56,734 bases of DNA, taken from positions 3,080-59,813 of the forward strand of contig JBBBWG010027990.1 in NCBI GenBank assembly GCA_037176905.1, written 5' to 3'. Both the position numbers and the translations under genes were made by a program. Shown here piece by piece: positions 31,441-42,130 of this stretch (position 1 is the stretch's first letter; each line of letters starts with the position of its first letter). Under the pieces are notes generated by a model, which saw nothing but the letters and a program-made list of their open reading frames with translations, was not told the origin of the DNA and did no database searches. The DNA comes from Azolla pinnata. Taxonomy: Eukaryota; Streptophyta; Polypodiopsida; Salviniales; Salviniaceae.

Positions 31441-34341
31441 ATGGAACGCAAGAACGTTCGCGGCTGCGTGGAGCATGTCTGTGGCCTTCTCCAAGAATTA
31501 GGGTTAGGGTTAGGGTTAGGGTTAGGGTTAGGGTTAGGGTTAGGGTCTGGCTCAGGAACTGGTTCGGCATCGGCATCAGAGCTAGAATCAGGTTCTGCGT
31601 CTCTGTCAGGGCCCGGATCAGGATCGGAAGCTGGATCGATCGCTTCCCCTCCTCCAGGGTTCGCCTCGTTGCCGCAGTTAGGGTTCCCATTTCGCCTGTC
31701 TGCGGAGCATATCAGAAGAGCCAAGTTCAACGATCCCTCGCCTTCCCCCTTGCTGCTTCACGCGCTGCACTATCTCGTCGCGTCCTCCGTCTCCGCAAGC
31801 TCCGGCATTGGAGGTGATTCCATTTCAAAGAAAAAGGAGGAGGAGGAGAAGAAGGAGAAGAAGAAGAAGAAGAGGAGGGAAAAGGGAGATGTGCAGGTAA
31901 GTCTTCTTCGTTCCTCTGGTTTGGCTTTTCCTTCAACTCGTGATGGTGGGACCACAAGCTCCAAGAAGCTGCTATGTAACGGTGAAGAAGATTCCAAGAA
32001 AGATGCTTGTAGAAACCCTGATTCCAGTGAGGGAATCCCTTGTGGCGATGGAAGAAACCCGGACGGCAAAGAAAGAAACCATCATGATCACACAGAAAGA
32101 ACGCTCAATGCTCGAGGAGGCTTCCAAAACCGGCATAGTGGGAGAAACCCTACTGCTGATCAAAGGAGATTTCATCGGAACCTTCTGGGATTCCATGCTG
32201 GAGATGGAGAGCACGAAAGCCACCATGGCACGAGAAACCCTAATGAGAGGGAAAATGGCAAGCATAAAAGCCACCATGTTAAAAGAAACCCTCATTCGGA
32301 AGCAACTTCCCACCAACAGGTCGGTAGTGTGCGTAGAAGCCCCGATTCTGATGCAGTATTTGTGACTCTTGGGCAAGTTCCAATATCAGGGAAGGTGGGT
32401 ATCATTCATAGAAATCGTAAATTCAATGATTACTTGAGTACACGCTCATCAGGAGGTAATGAACCTGTTCAAGGAAACCCTAAAACCAGTGGAACATGCC
32501 ATAGCTTGGGGAGAACTCCATTGAGGAGAAACAGCAGCAACGCTGGTGATTCGGATAGGTTCATCCACACCTTTCATCCTTCAGAAAGTAATGGGATTTT
32601 CAAAGGGAACCCTAAAACCGGTAGACCTTTCCATAGCTCACTGAGAATTCGATCAAGGAAGAACAGCAGCAATTCTGGTAATATAAACCAGCCTGATTCT
32701 GATAGGTTCATCCATCGCTACCATCCATCAGGTAGAAATGCTGGTGTTGCTGGAGATCCCTGTTCAAATGTACAAATGAACCGATGGAGGAGGAATGGGT
32801 TCTTGCCTAATGGAAACCTTGGTTTGGGTGTTATTTATCCCAATGAGAGTCGTGATTCCAATAATTTTCTTCCTCATGGAAACCTTGATTTGGATGGGTT
32901 TTCTCCTAATAGAAACGTCGATTCGAATAGTGCTTATCCTAATGGAACCGTTGATTCCAATGGTCTTCGTCAAAATGGAGATCTTGATCCAAATGGTTAT
33001 TTTCCTGATAGAAACCGGAAATTGAATGGTTTTTCTTATGATGGGAACCTAGAATCTCATTTCCCATGCCCTGTACATGCTAGAAAGCTTCTTGGGGATC
33101 AAATCCTGGGTTTCCATACTCATGTTCTCAAGCGTAATAATGTATCAGATGGTATTGGGCCATCAGAGTGCGGATTCGACCACGATCCTGAACAACTGGC
33201 AAAGAAGCTTGAATTTGTGAAACTTCATTTGCGTCGATGGGGTTACCCAGAGTGGGCACCCATTTTCTCTCTTGCTAATGGGGCGTTACAAAGCAGGCCT
33301 CTGCTTCTAGCCATGGCCTGGTTCCTCGCCTATTTTGATGTGTTTGAGACCACTCTCCTTCGCCGCATCGAACCGCTGTTGAAATTGTCAGCCGGAGCTC
33401 CATTACCTCCATATCCGAGAGATGTCTCTACCACAAGCGAAGCAATAAAGCTTGGCCGAGATGCTGAAGGTGAGGTGCGAGCTATGGTGAGCCGGGTCCT
33501 ACGATCATTAGATAGTGTAGACGATCCGGTGATCAGAGCTTCGGCCAGAGCTCAGCAGGTGCTGATGATGTATGGGAAAGTTAGGTTTTGCATGAAGAGC
33601 TTACGTGCTTTGAAGGTTTCAAAGGCGAGATTGATCAATGAGCTGGAGGATATGCAGAAAGCCACCGAGGGCAAAATGGTTTGGCATCGTGATCATAAGA
33701 GGCCTCTAACTCAATACGAGGTATCTCTGCTTCAGTACCCGGACGCGCTGATCAGCCATTTCCATGCACTCAGATCGCAGCAGATGATGAGAGAGAAGAT
33801 CGATGAATCTCGTGCACACGAGGCATTGTTTCGAGAGTGGATGGAAAGCGTTCTTGAAATGGGCGTTTCAGATATATGGGTTATGAAAGATGGAGAATTT
33901 GTTGTCGATGATGATAGTATTCATCATCAGCGCGTCATAGATCAGCTGCTACCAGGGAAGGTAAAGCAGCAGCAGCGAAAAGCATCACCGTGTAGCAACG
34001 CGAAGAATGAGAGACTCTCCTCTGCAGAAGTAGAGTTGATTCTGAAGGATATGGATGCGGATGAGCTCAGCTTTTGCGTACAATCAGTCAACAACAAACT
34101 ACCAGCAATTGGCGATAACCCCACTGCCAAATCTACTGCTCAAATGGCACAGAGGTTTTTTCTTTTTTTGTTCCACCATCTTTTTTCACCTGTATTCACT
34201 TTGGTTTTCCAGTCCTCTTTCATTTTTGATTGTTTGCGATGATGATCTTGACAAACCCAAATTTTTTTCTTCTTTTTGCATAGAGTGAAGAAGCTTTTGA
34301 TCGTGCTGCATCAAATTCTCACAAGCACTTGCAACATGTAA
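31441..34341 (+). CDS. TEDC1-like protein (tubulin epsilon/delta complex protein 1 homologue)
   Basis: Predicted 923 residues from two exons (31441-34154 and 34284-34341; the junction gives MAQR-VKKLLIVLHQ and a stop). Features matching animal TEDC1 as I remember it are, in order, an N-terminal helix (CVEHVCGLLQEL), AEHIRRAKFNDP (about 90-100), HALHYLVASS, then from about 590 KLHLRRWGYPEWA, RPLLLAMAWFLAYFDVFETT, MMYGKVRFCMKSLRAL, LTQYEVSLLQYPDAL and HEALFREWMESVLEM (about 795-805). TEDC1 works with TEDC2 and delta/epsilon tubulin to keep triplet microtubules in centrioles and basal bodies. About 450 residues of Asn/Ser/Arg-rich low complexity (about 130-580) separate the two conserved parts. 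A consensus donor (CAG|GTAAGT, about 31895) could splice out part of it. The start is the first ATG; unspliced, the frame ends at 34242. Confidence 0.65.
31498..31546 (+). repeat. Eight TTAGGG units inside a coding exon
   Basis: TTA GGG repeats exactly from 31498 and codes alternating Leu-Gly at residues 20-35 of the TEDC1-like protein. After this, the sequence drifts into GGATCAGGATCGG-type Gly-Ser codons. The six-base period keeps the frame whatever the copy number. Confidence 0.9.
32000..33045 (+). repeat. In-frame degenerate repeats within the TEDC1-like insert
   Basis: Three repeat styles follow one another without breaking the frame. First, an Arg-Asn-Pro motif from AGAAACCCT (about 32010-32300). 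Second, two about 130-bp copies at about 32470-32580 and 32605-32735, sharing GNPKT, RNSSN/KNSSN and DSDRFIH. Third, six or so units of about 13 residues of the form PNGNxDSNGF (about 32800-33040). The frame stays open for the whole insert, which argues for coding rather than intron. Confidence 0.7.
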
Positions 34342-34540
34342 GAGATATACATAGTGTTTTAATTCAAGGGGAAATTACCAAATGGCGCCTGCAAATTTGA
34401 TTGATAAACTGTCAAAAGATCGGCAAAAGCTCATTATTTTTTACGCTTTAATTGATTTTGCTGGATTGAATGATAGGCTCGGCATTTACTTAAAAAAACC
34501 TAAACATTTTGCAGATGGGCGTTACTCAGAATCTTGGAAT
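34342..34540. other. 3' flank of the TEDC1-like gene
   Basis: AT-rich sequence after the predicted stop, probably 3' UTR. Nothing else is seen. Confidence 0.35.
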
Positions 34541-34543
34541 CTC

Positions 34544-35352
34544 TCATGGAGGATAGCAAGTTTCATCTGCATGGCCTTGAAGAGATGATGGTGCATCGAT
34601 GACAACATGCAAACAAACCAAGTTCCACAAGAAGACCTCACATGTATTAGGTATGGTCAGCATCGACACACGCTCATTAGACAGCAGATAGAAGCAGTGC
34701 ACCCCTGGAAGTTTCATCAAAGTCTGAAGCTCGGGGGAAAACATCAGCCGTTTGTTTGAGACAGACATCAAACGCCGCAAAACTATTTTTTCCCCTGTTG
34801 ACAGCTTGTGGGGCTTGATGCCGCCTTGTTTCTTTTCATTACGATAGCTCAAATTCAGCCCTCGTTTTCTGCAACGGTTCCGGGCTTTTGCTTCCTTCAT
34901 TGACAGATCTGACTTTTCGTGGAGGCTGTCCTCGGCTATGGAACTTGCAGTTACTTTGGGATGTTTTTCTGAACCGAACAGCTTGCTGATTGGATTGGGT
35001 TGGCGACCTATCGAAGCTGTCGGACGTGGGAGTCGAACTTGGTTGTATCACATCCTCGGCGCTTGGTTCGAGGCCAGGAAAAAAGTTTTTCTTCAACCAA
35101 CAGATAAGTCGACTTTTTTCTCTTGTCACCTTGAAGCTTGCTGGTTGAGATTGGAGTGCCCATTGAAGCTTTACTTGGACACTCATGTACAGAAACACCA
35201 TGATGAGAAAAGCTTATTGTAACTCTTAACACTTGTTTTTCTTTTCTTTTTTGCCACGCGTCAGCACCGACACTCTCATCTTCCAACACGCAGACGAGTT
35301 TGTCGTCACGATCTTGTTCCACGCTTTCTTGAATCGGAATAGACAAATCCAT
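34544..35352 (-). pseudogene. Unassigned minus-strand coding-like region
   Basis: Three overlapping minus-strand frames cover this stretch: 35008-35352 starting MDLSIPIQESVEQDRDDKLV, 34839-35201, and 34544-34900 containing NRCRKRGLNLSYRNEKKQGG. The composition (charged, Lys/Arg/Ser-rich) looks more like real protein than the neighbours, but the frame changes twice. It is either a broken gene or a gene with introns I cannot place. No domain is recognised. A short stretch near 35235-35270 matches 38375-38410, where another coding-like block lies. Confidence 0.25.
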
Positions 35353-35479
35353 ATTGGCTTTAGTAGTTGTCTACTTCTTCTCGGAACCCAACATTGACGA
35401 AAAAGGAGGCACTCAACAGCTCTGCTAACATGACGTAATGTCATGCAAGGCTCTCCATTATTGATGGAGAGAGTATTTT

Positions 35480-35640
35480 ATTCTTGGTGTTACAACTGAG
35501 GAAATCGGTTATATTTGTCGTCCCCATTTCATTTAAGAGATGCGAGCCAAGAGGTCATGAGTTGAAGCCTTACGTATGGTGCCGTTATGTAGGCTTATGT
35601 CGATTACAAAAAAAATATACAGACAAAGAGAGTTTTGTGT
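35480..35640 (+). repeat. Possible tRNA-derived SINE relic
   Basis: GCCAAGAGGTCATGAGTTGAAGCC (split here as GCCAAGAGGTCAT and GAGTTGAAGCC) at about 35548-35571 resembles a degenerate T-arm / box B. An A-rich tail (AAAAAAAATA) follows at about 35607. No box A is convincing. Confidence 0.25.
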
Positions 35641-38320
35641 GTGAGGGCGAGATCCATGAGAAAGTTAATGTAACACTTCAAGTAACTAAAGATAATTGTA
35701 TTCAAGATTTCATGTTATTTGAAGCATGGTGGGTCATGGGTTTAATTTTTCATCCTTTGGTGTTCATGCGGGCATGATCATCATGCATTAGTGGGTTGTG
35801 ATGTGGTCAATCGATAGTACTATTGGTATAAAATTATAAAGTCGCGGACTGTGGTGAAATCTAAATACTTTGTAAGACGGGGTCATAGCGCCAAGTGTTT
35901 TAAGTCCAGATTTCTTTTAATAATGAGTTCTACGAGCCTCTAAAGACACAAAATAGGATGTATTTGTCTGGATTTCAATGGTGAAACTCGACTATTAGTT
36001 CAAAGGCATCAGAAAAGTTTAGAATGGGCTACTTGTGTGATCATTGACAAAGTAATATACCTTTTTTTTTATAATCTCAAAATCTAAAATGATCAACTAA
36101 ATAATTTACTGTTTTATTGCAATGGGGTGATCAACTGTTTTATTGCAATGGGGTAAAGTGGCTTCGATGGAACTAGATAACAATTTTCTACCTATGAGTA
36201 TTTTGTCAATGTCATTTTAATCATTTGTATGTTATCTTAATGCATTAGGTGATAGAGTGTACCATTAATATTCATCTGTATCTTATCTTAACGCATTAGG
36301 TGATAATGTACCATTAATATGTATATCATAATTTTATATTTCATCGGATTGAATTGAGTAGATAAATTTATAAAACTTTTTTTTCAAAGGGAAAAAGTTT
36401 CTATTAGCTAAGAAAAAAACAATAAGCTCATATTGAGAAACTTTTGATATGAATTACATGTATATTGTTATGTCATCATTTGATATATACAATAAAGCAT
36501 TTTGTAAGTATTTATAAATCGTTGTAATGTTATGATAGAAAGCTGTGACTTGAGATCAAATTAATAATACATATAACTCATGGAAAACTTACTTAAAAGG
36601 ACCAATTTACGATGTATTTGAAATCCAAGAATTAATGCATGTCTTTTGAGCCTACATAGGTTGATTATTGTTTCGATAAGTTTGGTTTTTCTTTTGATTT
36701 AAACTTTGATTACGTTAACTTTTTCTGGGTTAATGGTCAATATTAGTCTTTTGTTTATACCAACTCTATATGGGTTATCTTCTTCCTCGTGTTTGTCAAC
36801 CTTATTTTACTCATTTTTTTTTCTATTGAACTTTTTGGGGCTTTGTTCGTTTTAATCGATCATGTTGACCTCATTTCTTTCTTCGTATTCCACCTAGTAT
36901 GGGCATCTTCTATTGATCATATTTCGGTTATCTTATTGTTCTATGTTACTCCTTTATAAGTTAGTCTCTTTTTGTTATTTGGGTGGCCTATATATGTTCA
37001 CTTGTTTTTCTCAACCATTTTGGTTTGTTCTCTTTGCATGAGTGAACTCAATGTTTTGTATGTTTTTGCTATTTTTATCTAGGTCATTTTCTTCTCTTTT
37101 TTTGTTTTCTTTTCAAATATTCCTTGAGATACCTAAAAAGTTGCTTATAAAACACTTTAATACTAATATCAAGGAAGTAAAAAAATCTCAATAATACTAG
37201 AATTTTAGACACATTGTATATTTTAAGACAAAATAACATGAAATGCGTAATTTATAATTAGAATAAAAACCATTTGGATGATGAGTTCTACATCTTGTTT
37301 AGCTTAATCACTATTCTAGGTATATAGCTTTAAGTATCTCATTAAAAATATTACTCATGGACTCTCCAAGTAATTATTTGGTTAACGTAAAGTAAGGGAA
37401 AAAAACCTTGTGATTGAGCGATAAACATCTTATTGATATTGCACATAGCTTGTTGCTCTTAACCATGACTACTTATGATGATTTACAACCAATATGTTAT
37501 TTATATAGTTTGCTTGAAAGTTATTGTACAATTCTTTGACATTATTTAATACTAAGGAGTGAATTAAAAAAAAAAACAACAACATCAATACTCTTTGCAC
37601 ATTTATTCTTTATTCTTTTGGTATGTAAAAGCATTTTTGATAGGTTACTAACTTACTATTAAGTCGTCAACTTGCTTCAAGCTCTTCAACTTGCTGGAAA
37701 CTCTAATTTAGTCAGGTTTATCAAATGTTGTGGTAAGATATGTACATTTATGAATAGAGACATTGGGGTTTGGAACTAAGAGATAGATGGATAAAAGAAT
37801 TGCTCGATGTAATGAAATGATTATAATAACTTTGACATAGTTATTTTTATTAAGACCTACTACAATTTGGTATGAATAAAACTATAGGTCTCTTTTATTT
37901 TGAACCATGGTTTTAGGTGTACTTATTACATGCATTTATGTTGATTATATGTGTTATATAGAAGCGATTTAACACAAAAAGATTAGTAGTCTTATTGGGC
38001 AAATACAATAAGTAATAGACTGAAGGTGTGAGGCTATCTTCCATAACTACATTCCTTCAACACATATTGCTCAAATATTTACCTGTGAATTCTTTGCAAC
38101 TGAAGTATGGAAGGACTCTCATTTTTTGGATAAAAAAAAAGATTATTATTATATCACTTATCAAGGGCAATGTGTGAGAAAACACTTGCTCCTCAAGAAG
38201 CCCCATCCATATAACTGATTGCATTCTATTCCGATTTGATTAAGCAGATTGCATTCACCTAATTTTATGTACACAACTTACAATAGTGGTGTGTGTGTTC
38301 CCTCCATTACAAGTCCCACC
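35640..38320. other. AT-rich spacer with small duplications
   Basis: No gene is recognised in about 2.7 kb. Two small tandem duplications are visible: TGATCAACTGTTTTATTGCA-type at about 36091-36155 (offset about 27 bp), and TCTTAATGCATTAGGTGATA-type at about 36234-36325 (offset about 58 bp). Stop codons are dense in all frames. Confidence 0.5.
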
Positions 38321-38321
38321 A

Positions 38322-38706
38322 CTATATTTGACACACCCTGCGAATTAAATTCTTCGCATCCAAAGGGGTTCTGGAAGCTCTGACGTTTTTCTTTTCTTTT
38401 TTACCAAGAGTCAGTAAGTATGCGACTGTTTTCGCCAGGGCACTTCTCTTTTCCGTTGTTAAGTCCTGGCAAAAGGTGGCGAATAGAGATATAGACACTT
38501 TTGAGCTGGTGCCCTTCTCCTGCATTGCATCGTCAGGCCAAAAGGAAGAAGTAAGAAGAGGTGTTTTGTTGCTTGATTCCCGATCGTCGTTCGTCTGCAG
38601 CCAAAGTTGGCGACAGACAACTCTGCGAGAAGCAAGAAGCCAGATGAAATTGGTGTTTACGATACTTTGGCAAGGCATCGCATTCCCCCTTCATCAGAGA
38701 GCATGA
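38322..38706 (-). other. Coding-like block of unknown identity
   Basis: A 118-codon minus-strand frame (38322-38678) contains DDAMQEKGTSSKVSISLFAT and EKRSALAKTVAYLLTLG. After that, a possible donor, G|GTAAAAAAG, lies near 38398. It might be an exon or relic related to the block at 34544-35352, because both show the same pyrimidine/GTCAG stretch. No family is recognised, and a plus-strand frame overlaps. Confidence 0.2.
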
Positions 38707-39461
38707 TGGAGTTTTTGTAGAGGTGTCAGAGCTTCTGCATCAATCTAAGCAGCGTGTTGTGCGCAAAGAGATCAGAGCGCGAGAAAGATGTGGGCTTGGA
38801 TCCAGGAGTCAGTCATGGAGCTCGGAAATGACAAAAAAAAAAAAAGAAAAGGGAAGGGGGAAGACAGAAAGGACACTACCAGCATTGGTCGATAGAATTG
38901 ACGAACAGTAGAATTGACGAACAGGGCTTTTGCCTTCTGATCGAATGCATACATGCATACATACATACATACATACATACATACAAGCATGCAGGATGCT
39001 GCATGACAGTTGTTCTGCACGACTCGCCCCCGCGTCGATATGATAAGCTCTTGGTATGTGTCTCGGAGCGCGTCTTTTTGGGTTCGGTTTAACTGCGCGT
39101 GTGTCCCAGATGAGTCGATGTATGAATACACTTGTATTCGAACGTGTATGTCTGTATGTCTGTATGTATATATGTATACAAGCGCAATACGGGGGCGACA
39201 TACGTACCAGCCCTTTTGCTTCCACAACACCTCTTGTTTAGCTTCTTACTCTTCGAGCGATCTTCGCGGGTTCGAATCTGGGGCTTTCCTTATCTGCATC
39301 ACGATATCGATATCGCTCGGGCATTTCCCGGAAGAAAGGCACACACATGCCAACAAGCTCCTCCCGGTGCCAATCCCCCTTCCTCTCCATGATCCACCCC
39401 ACCCTTGCCTTATCCCAGTAACTCTCTACTACTACTACGACTACTACTACTACTGGGGCCA
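38707..39461. promoter_or_regulatory. Upstream region of the aspartic protease gene
   Basis: Probable promoter and 5' UTR. It holds two tetranucleotide tracts, CATA (about 38946-38986) and GTAT/GTCT (about 39145-39178), and a CTA triplet run (about 39427-39453) ending a few bases before the ATG. No other gene is visible. Confidence 0.4.
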
Positions 39462-39712
39462 ATGGATCAGGCTCTTCCAAGAAGAAGAAGAAGAAGAAGA
39501 AGCAGAAGCAGAAGAACCTTCTTCTTCTTCTTCTGCTTCTTCTGCATCGTCGGCATCACTGTGTCGATGCTGCATTGTTGCGGCGAGTGCGCAGCGTCGC
39601 ACGGCGCTTCATCACCGGCATCATCGGCGGGTTGGATCGCCGGCATAGTGGCCAAGGACGAGATGCGGGTGGCGAGGCTCGTGGCGGCGATGAGGAGCTC
39701 AAGGCAAGAAGT

Positions 39713-39754
<42 letters not shown>

Positions 39755-41681
39755 GAAGAAGCAGAAGCAGAAGAAGAAGCAGAAGAGGAGGAGGTGGAGA
39801 TCCTCTGATGCCTATGGCAATGGCACAAGCTCCTCATCTTCTGCTTCTTCTGCTTCTTCTGCTTCGATGGCGGTGGTGCTCGGGGAGGTGTTCCCAGGCT
39901 CGGAGCTGCCGGGGAACCCAGGGAGCTACTTCGTGGAGGTGGGGCTGGGAACGCCGCCCGTGCGGCTGGCGCTCGTCATCGACACGGGGAGCGATCTCAT
40001 GTGGGCCAGATGCTCCCTCTCCGAGGGCGAAAACACTGCTACCAATGGCAAAGACACTACTGCTAACAATGGCAAAGACACTACTACTAGCATTGGCAAA
40101 GACACTACCACTAGCATTGGCAATGCTAGAGACTCTGCTAGCAGTGTCGGAAGAGACACTGCTTCTTCTAGCACTGGCAATGTGAGAGACACTACTTCAA
40201 GCACTGGCGCCGGCAATGACACTACTACTAGCACTGGCACTGGCACTGGCACTACTGGCAATGGCAATGGCAATGAATTCAGCTCCTACTACGACCCGAA
40301 GAGCTCCTCGACATTCGTGGCTATGGCGTGCTCGGAGCGCGAATGCAGCTTCGTGCCGCCGCCGCCGCTCGCATCGTCCGCCTGCATTCCACCATCACCA
40401 TCACCATCACCATCACCATCATCCACACCATCATCAACACCATCATCAGCATCATCAGCAGCATCATCATCAGCCTGCACCTATGCCTATGCATATGCCG
40501 ATCGATCCCAGACCGAGGGCTTCTACGGCTACGACACGATCACCGCCGCCGCCTCCACGATCTCCTCCTCCTCCTCTTCCTTCTCCTCTTCCTCGACATC
40601 GGCGAAGAAGAGCAAGAGGAAGAGGAGGAGGAGGAGGAGGAGGAGGAGGAGGAGGATATGGAGCCATGAGGCGGAGATCGATCACATCGCGCTCGGCTGC
40701 GCCACCGTGGTGGAGGGCGAGAGCATCTCGCGGGGCTCCGGGGTTCTCGGCCTCGGCCGAGGCCCCATCTCCATAGCCTCCCAGCTCCCCGCCTCCTTCG
40801 ATTCCGCCTTCTCCTACTGCTTCCCGAGCTTCTTCGGCCGCAATCTGCGCAGCGCCCTCGTGCTCGGCGACAGCATCGCCCGATTCCAAGAGGAGGAGGA
40901 GCAAGAAGAAGAAGATTCAGCTGAAGCTCAAGCTGAAGATTCAGCTGAAGATGCTGCTGATGATAGTGATAGTGATAGTGATAGTGATACTGATGGTGAT
41001 GGTGATGATCATGAAAGCTCTTCCGACACTGCCCGAATCGATCGCAATTACAAGCGGAGGACGCGGAATCCGCGGAATCCGGCGAGAACCCGCCTCCGAT
41101 TCACGCCGCTCTTGCATAACCCGGCCCTCGATTCGCTCTACTACGTGCAGATCGAATCGATCCGCGTCGGGAAGGACCGGGCCCCCCTGCGCATCGACCC
41201 CGCGATCTTCCGCATCGATCGCGAGGGCAACGGCGGGGCGATCGTCGATTCGGGCACCACGCTCTCCGTGTTCCCGCAGCTCGTGCTCGATTCGATCGTC
41301 TCCGCGCTGCAGGATCTCGTCCCTTACCCTCGCGCTCCCCCCACCGCGGGGCTCAATCTCTGCTACAATGTCTCTCAGCAGCATCTTCTTCTCCATTCCA
41401 GCAACAACAACAACAACAACAACAAGAAGAACAGGATCGAGCTCCCGAGGATTTCGATGATCTTCGCAGGTAATGCTTCCTTCCGGCCCCCTCCCCGCAA
41501 CTACTTCCTCAGCCCCTCCCCCGATCTCCGCTGCCTCGGCTTCCTCCCTTCCTCCTCCTCCTCCCCCAATCTCTCCATCATCGGCAACTTGATGCAGCAG
41601 AACTACTTCGTGCAGTTCGATCGCCGCAACAGCCGCCTCGCCTTCGCCAGGGCTTCCTGCTCCTCTTTCTTTGCATCATGA
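39462..41681 (+). CDS. Nepenthesin/CND41-type aspartic protease (A1) with microsatellite-coded inserts
   Basis: An intronless gene of 739 residues. A basic N-terminus followed by FFFFFCFFCIVGITVSMLHC suggests a signal peptide or anchor. The protease core begins near GSYFVEVGLGTPPVRLALVI. The first catalytic motif DTGS is at about 174-177 (DTGSDLMWARC). Next come YYDPKSSSTFVAMACSEREC, CTYAYAYADRSQTEGFYGYD, SGVLGLGRGPISIASQLP and FSYCFPSFFGRNLRSALVLG. The second motif DSGT is at about 596-599 (GAIVDSGTTLSVFP), and the fold ends with LSIIGNLMQQNYFVQFDRRN. Plant members act in the secretory path, apoplast or plastid. It is about 250-300 residues longer than usual because of in-frame tracts (poly-Ser from TCA, Lys/Arg from AAG/AGG, Gly-Thr from GGCACT, Asp-Ser from GATAGT, poly-Asn from AAC), mostly between core strands. 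The start is the first ATG before the hydrophobic segment. Confidence 0.88.
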
Positions 41682-41699
41682 TCTCCTCGAGGGCGCCGT

Positions 41700-41880
41700 G
41701 ATGCAACCCCACATTTTGGTTTTGTAGCCGCAAAATCCCTTGAATCTTTCTGAGATCATGATGCATCCCCACATCTTGGTTTTGTAGCCGCAAAATCCCC
41801 CTGAATCTTTCTGAGATCATGATGCAACCCCACATCTTGGTTTTGTAGCAGCAAAATCCCCCTGAATTTTTTCAAACAAA
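41700..41880. repeat. Tandem repeat, 60-61 bp, three copies, after the protease stop
   Basis: Copies begin at about 41701, 41761 and 41822 with ATGCAACCCCACAT and contain TTGGTTTTGTAGC and GCAAAATCCC. They are over 90% alike and begin about 20 bp after the protease stop codon, so they probably form its 3' UTR. Confidence 0.9.
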
Positions 41881-42130
41881 ATCGCCCATTGCTTCCCCAA
41901 CCCACCACTTCTCCTCTTTTCTGCCCACATTTTGGCCGAAGAAAAACCCTTCCGTTTTTTCACACAAAATCGCCATAGCTCCCCGACCCACTTCTTCTCT
42001 CTTTCTGCCCACATCTTGGCTGAAGAAGAACCCTCCATTTCTTCAGACAAGACTCGCCATAGCTTCCCAACCCACTTCTCCTCTCTTTCTGCCCACATTT
42101 TGCCTAAAGAAAAGCGCCAAGTCTGGGGAT
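41881..42130. repeat. Second tandem repeat, 84-88 bp, three copies
   Basis: Units start near 41881, 41969 and 42053 (ATCGCCATTGCTTCCC type), with shared blocks CCAACCCACTTCTCCTCT, TTTCTGCCCACATTTTGGC and GAAGAA-ACCC. The array follows the 60-bp one directly. On the minus strand, both arrays stay open as one frame with a repeating KMWAEREKKWVGELWR motif. Confidence 0.9.

Noticed and set aside
39405-39461. Earlier start for the aspartic protease
   Set aside because: The extension begins at TTG and reads through a CTA microsatellite; the ATG at 39462 leads directly into the basic and hydrophobic N-terminus.
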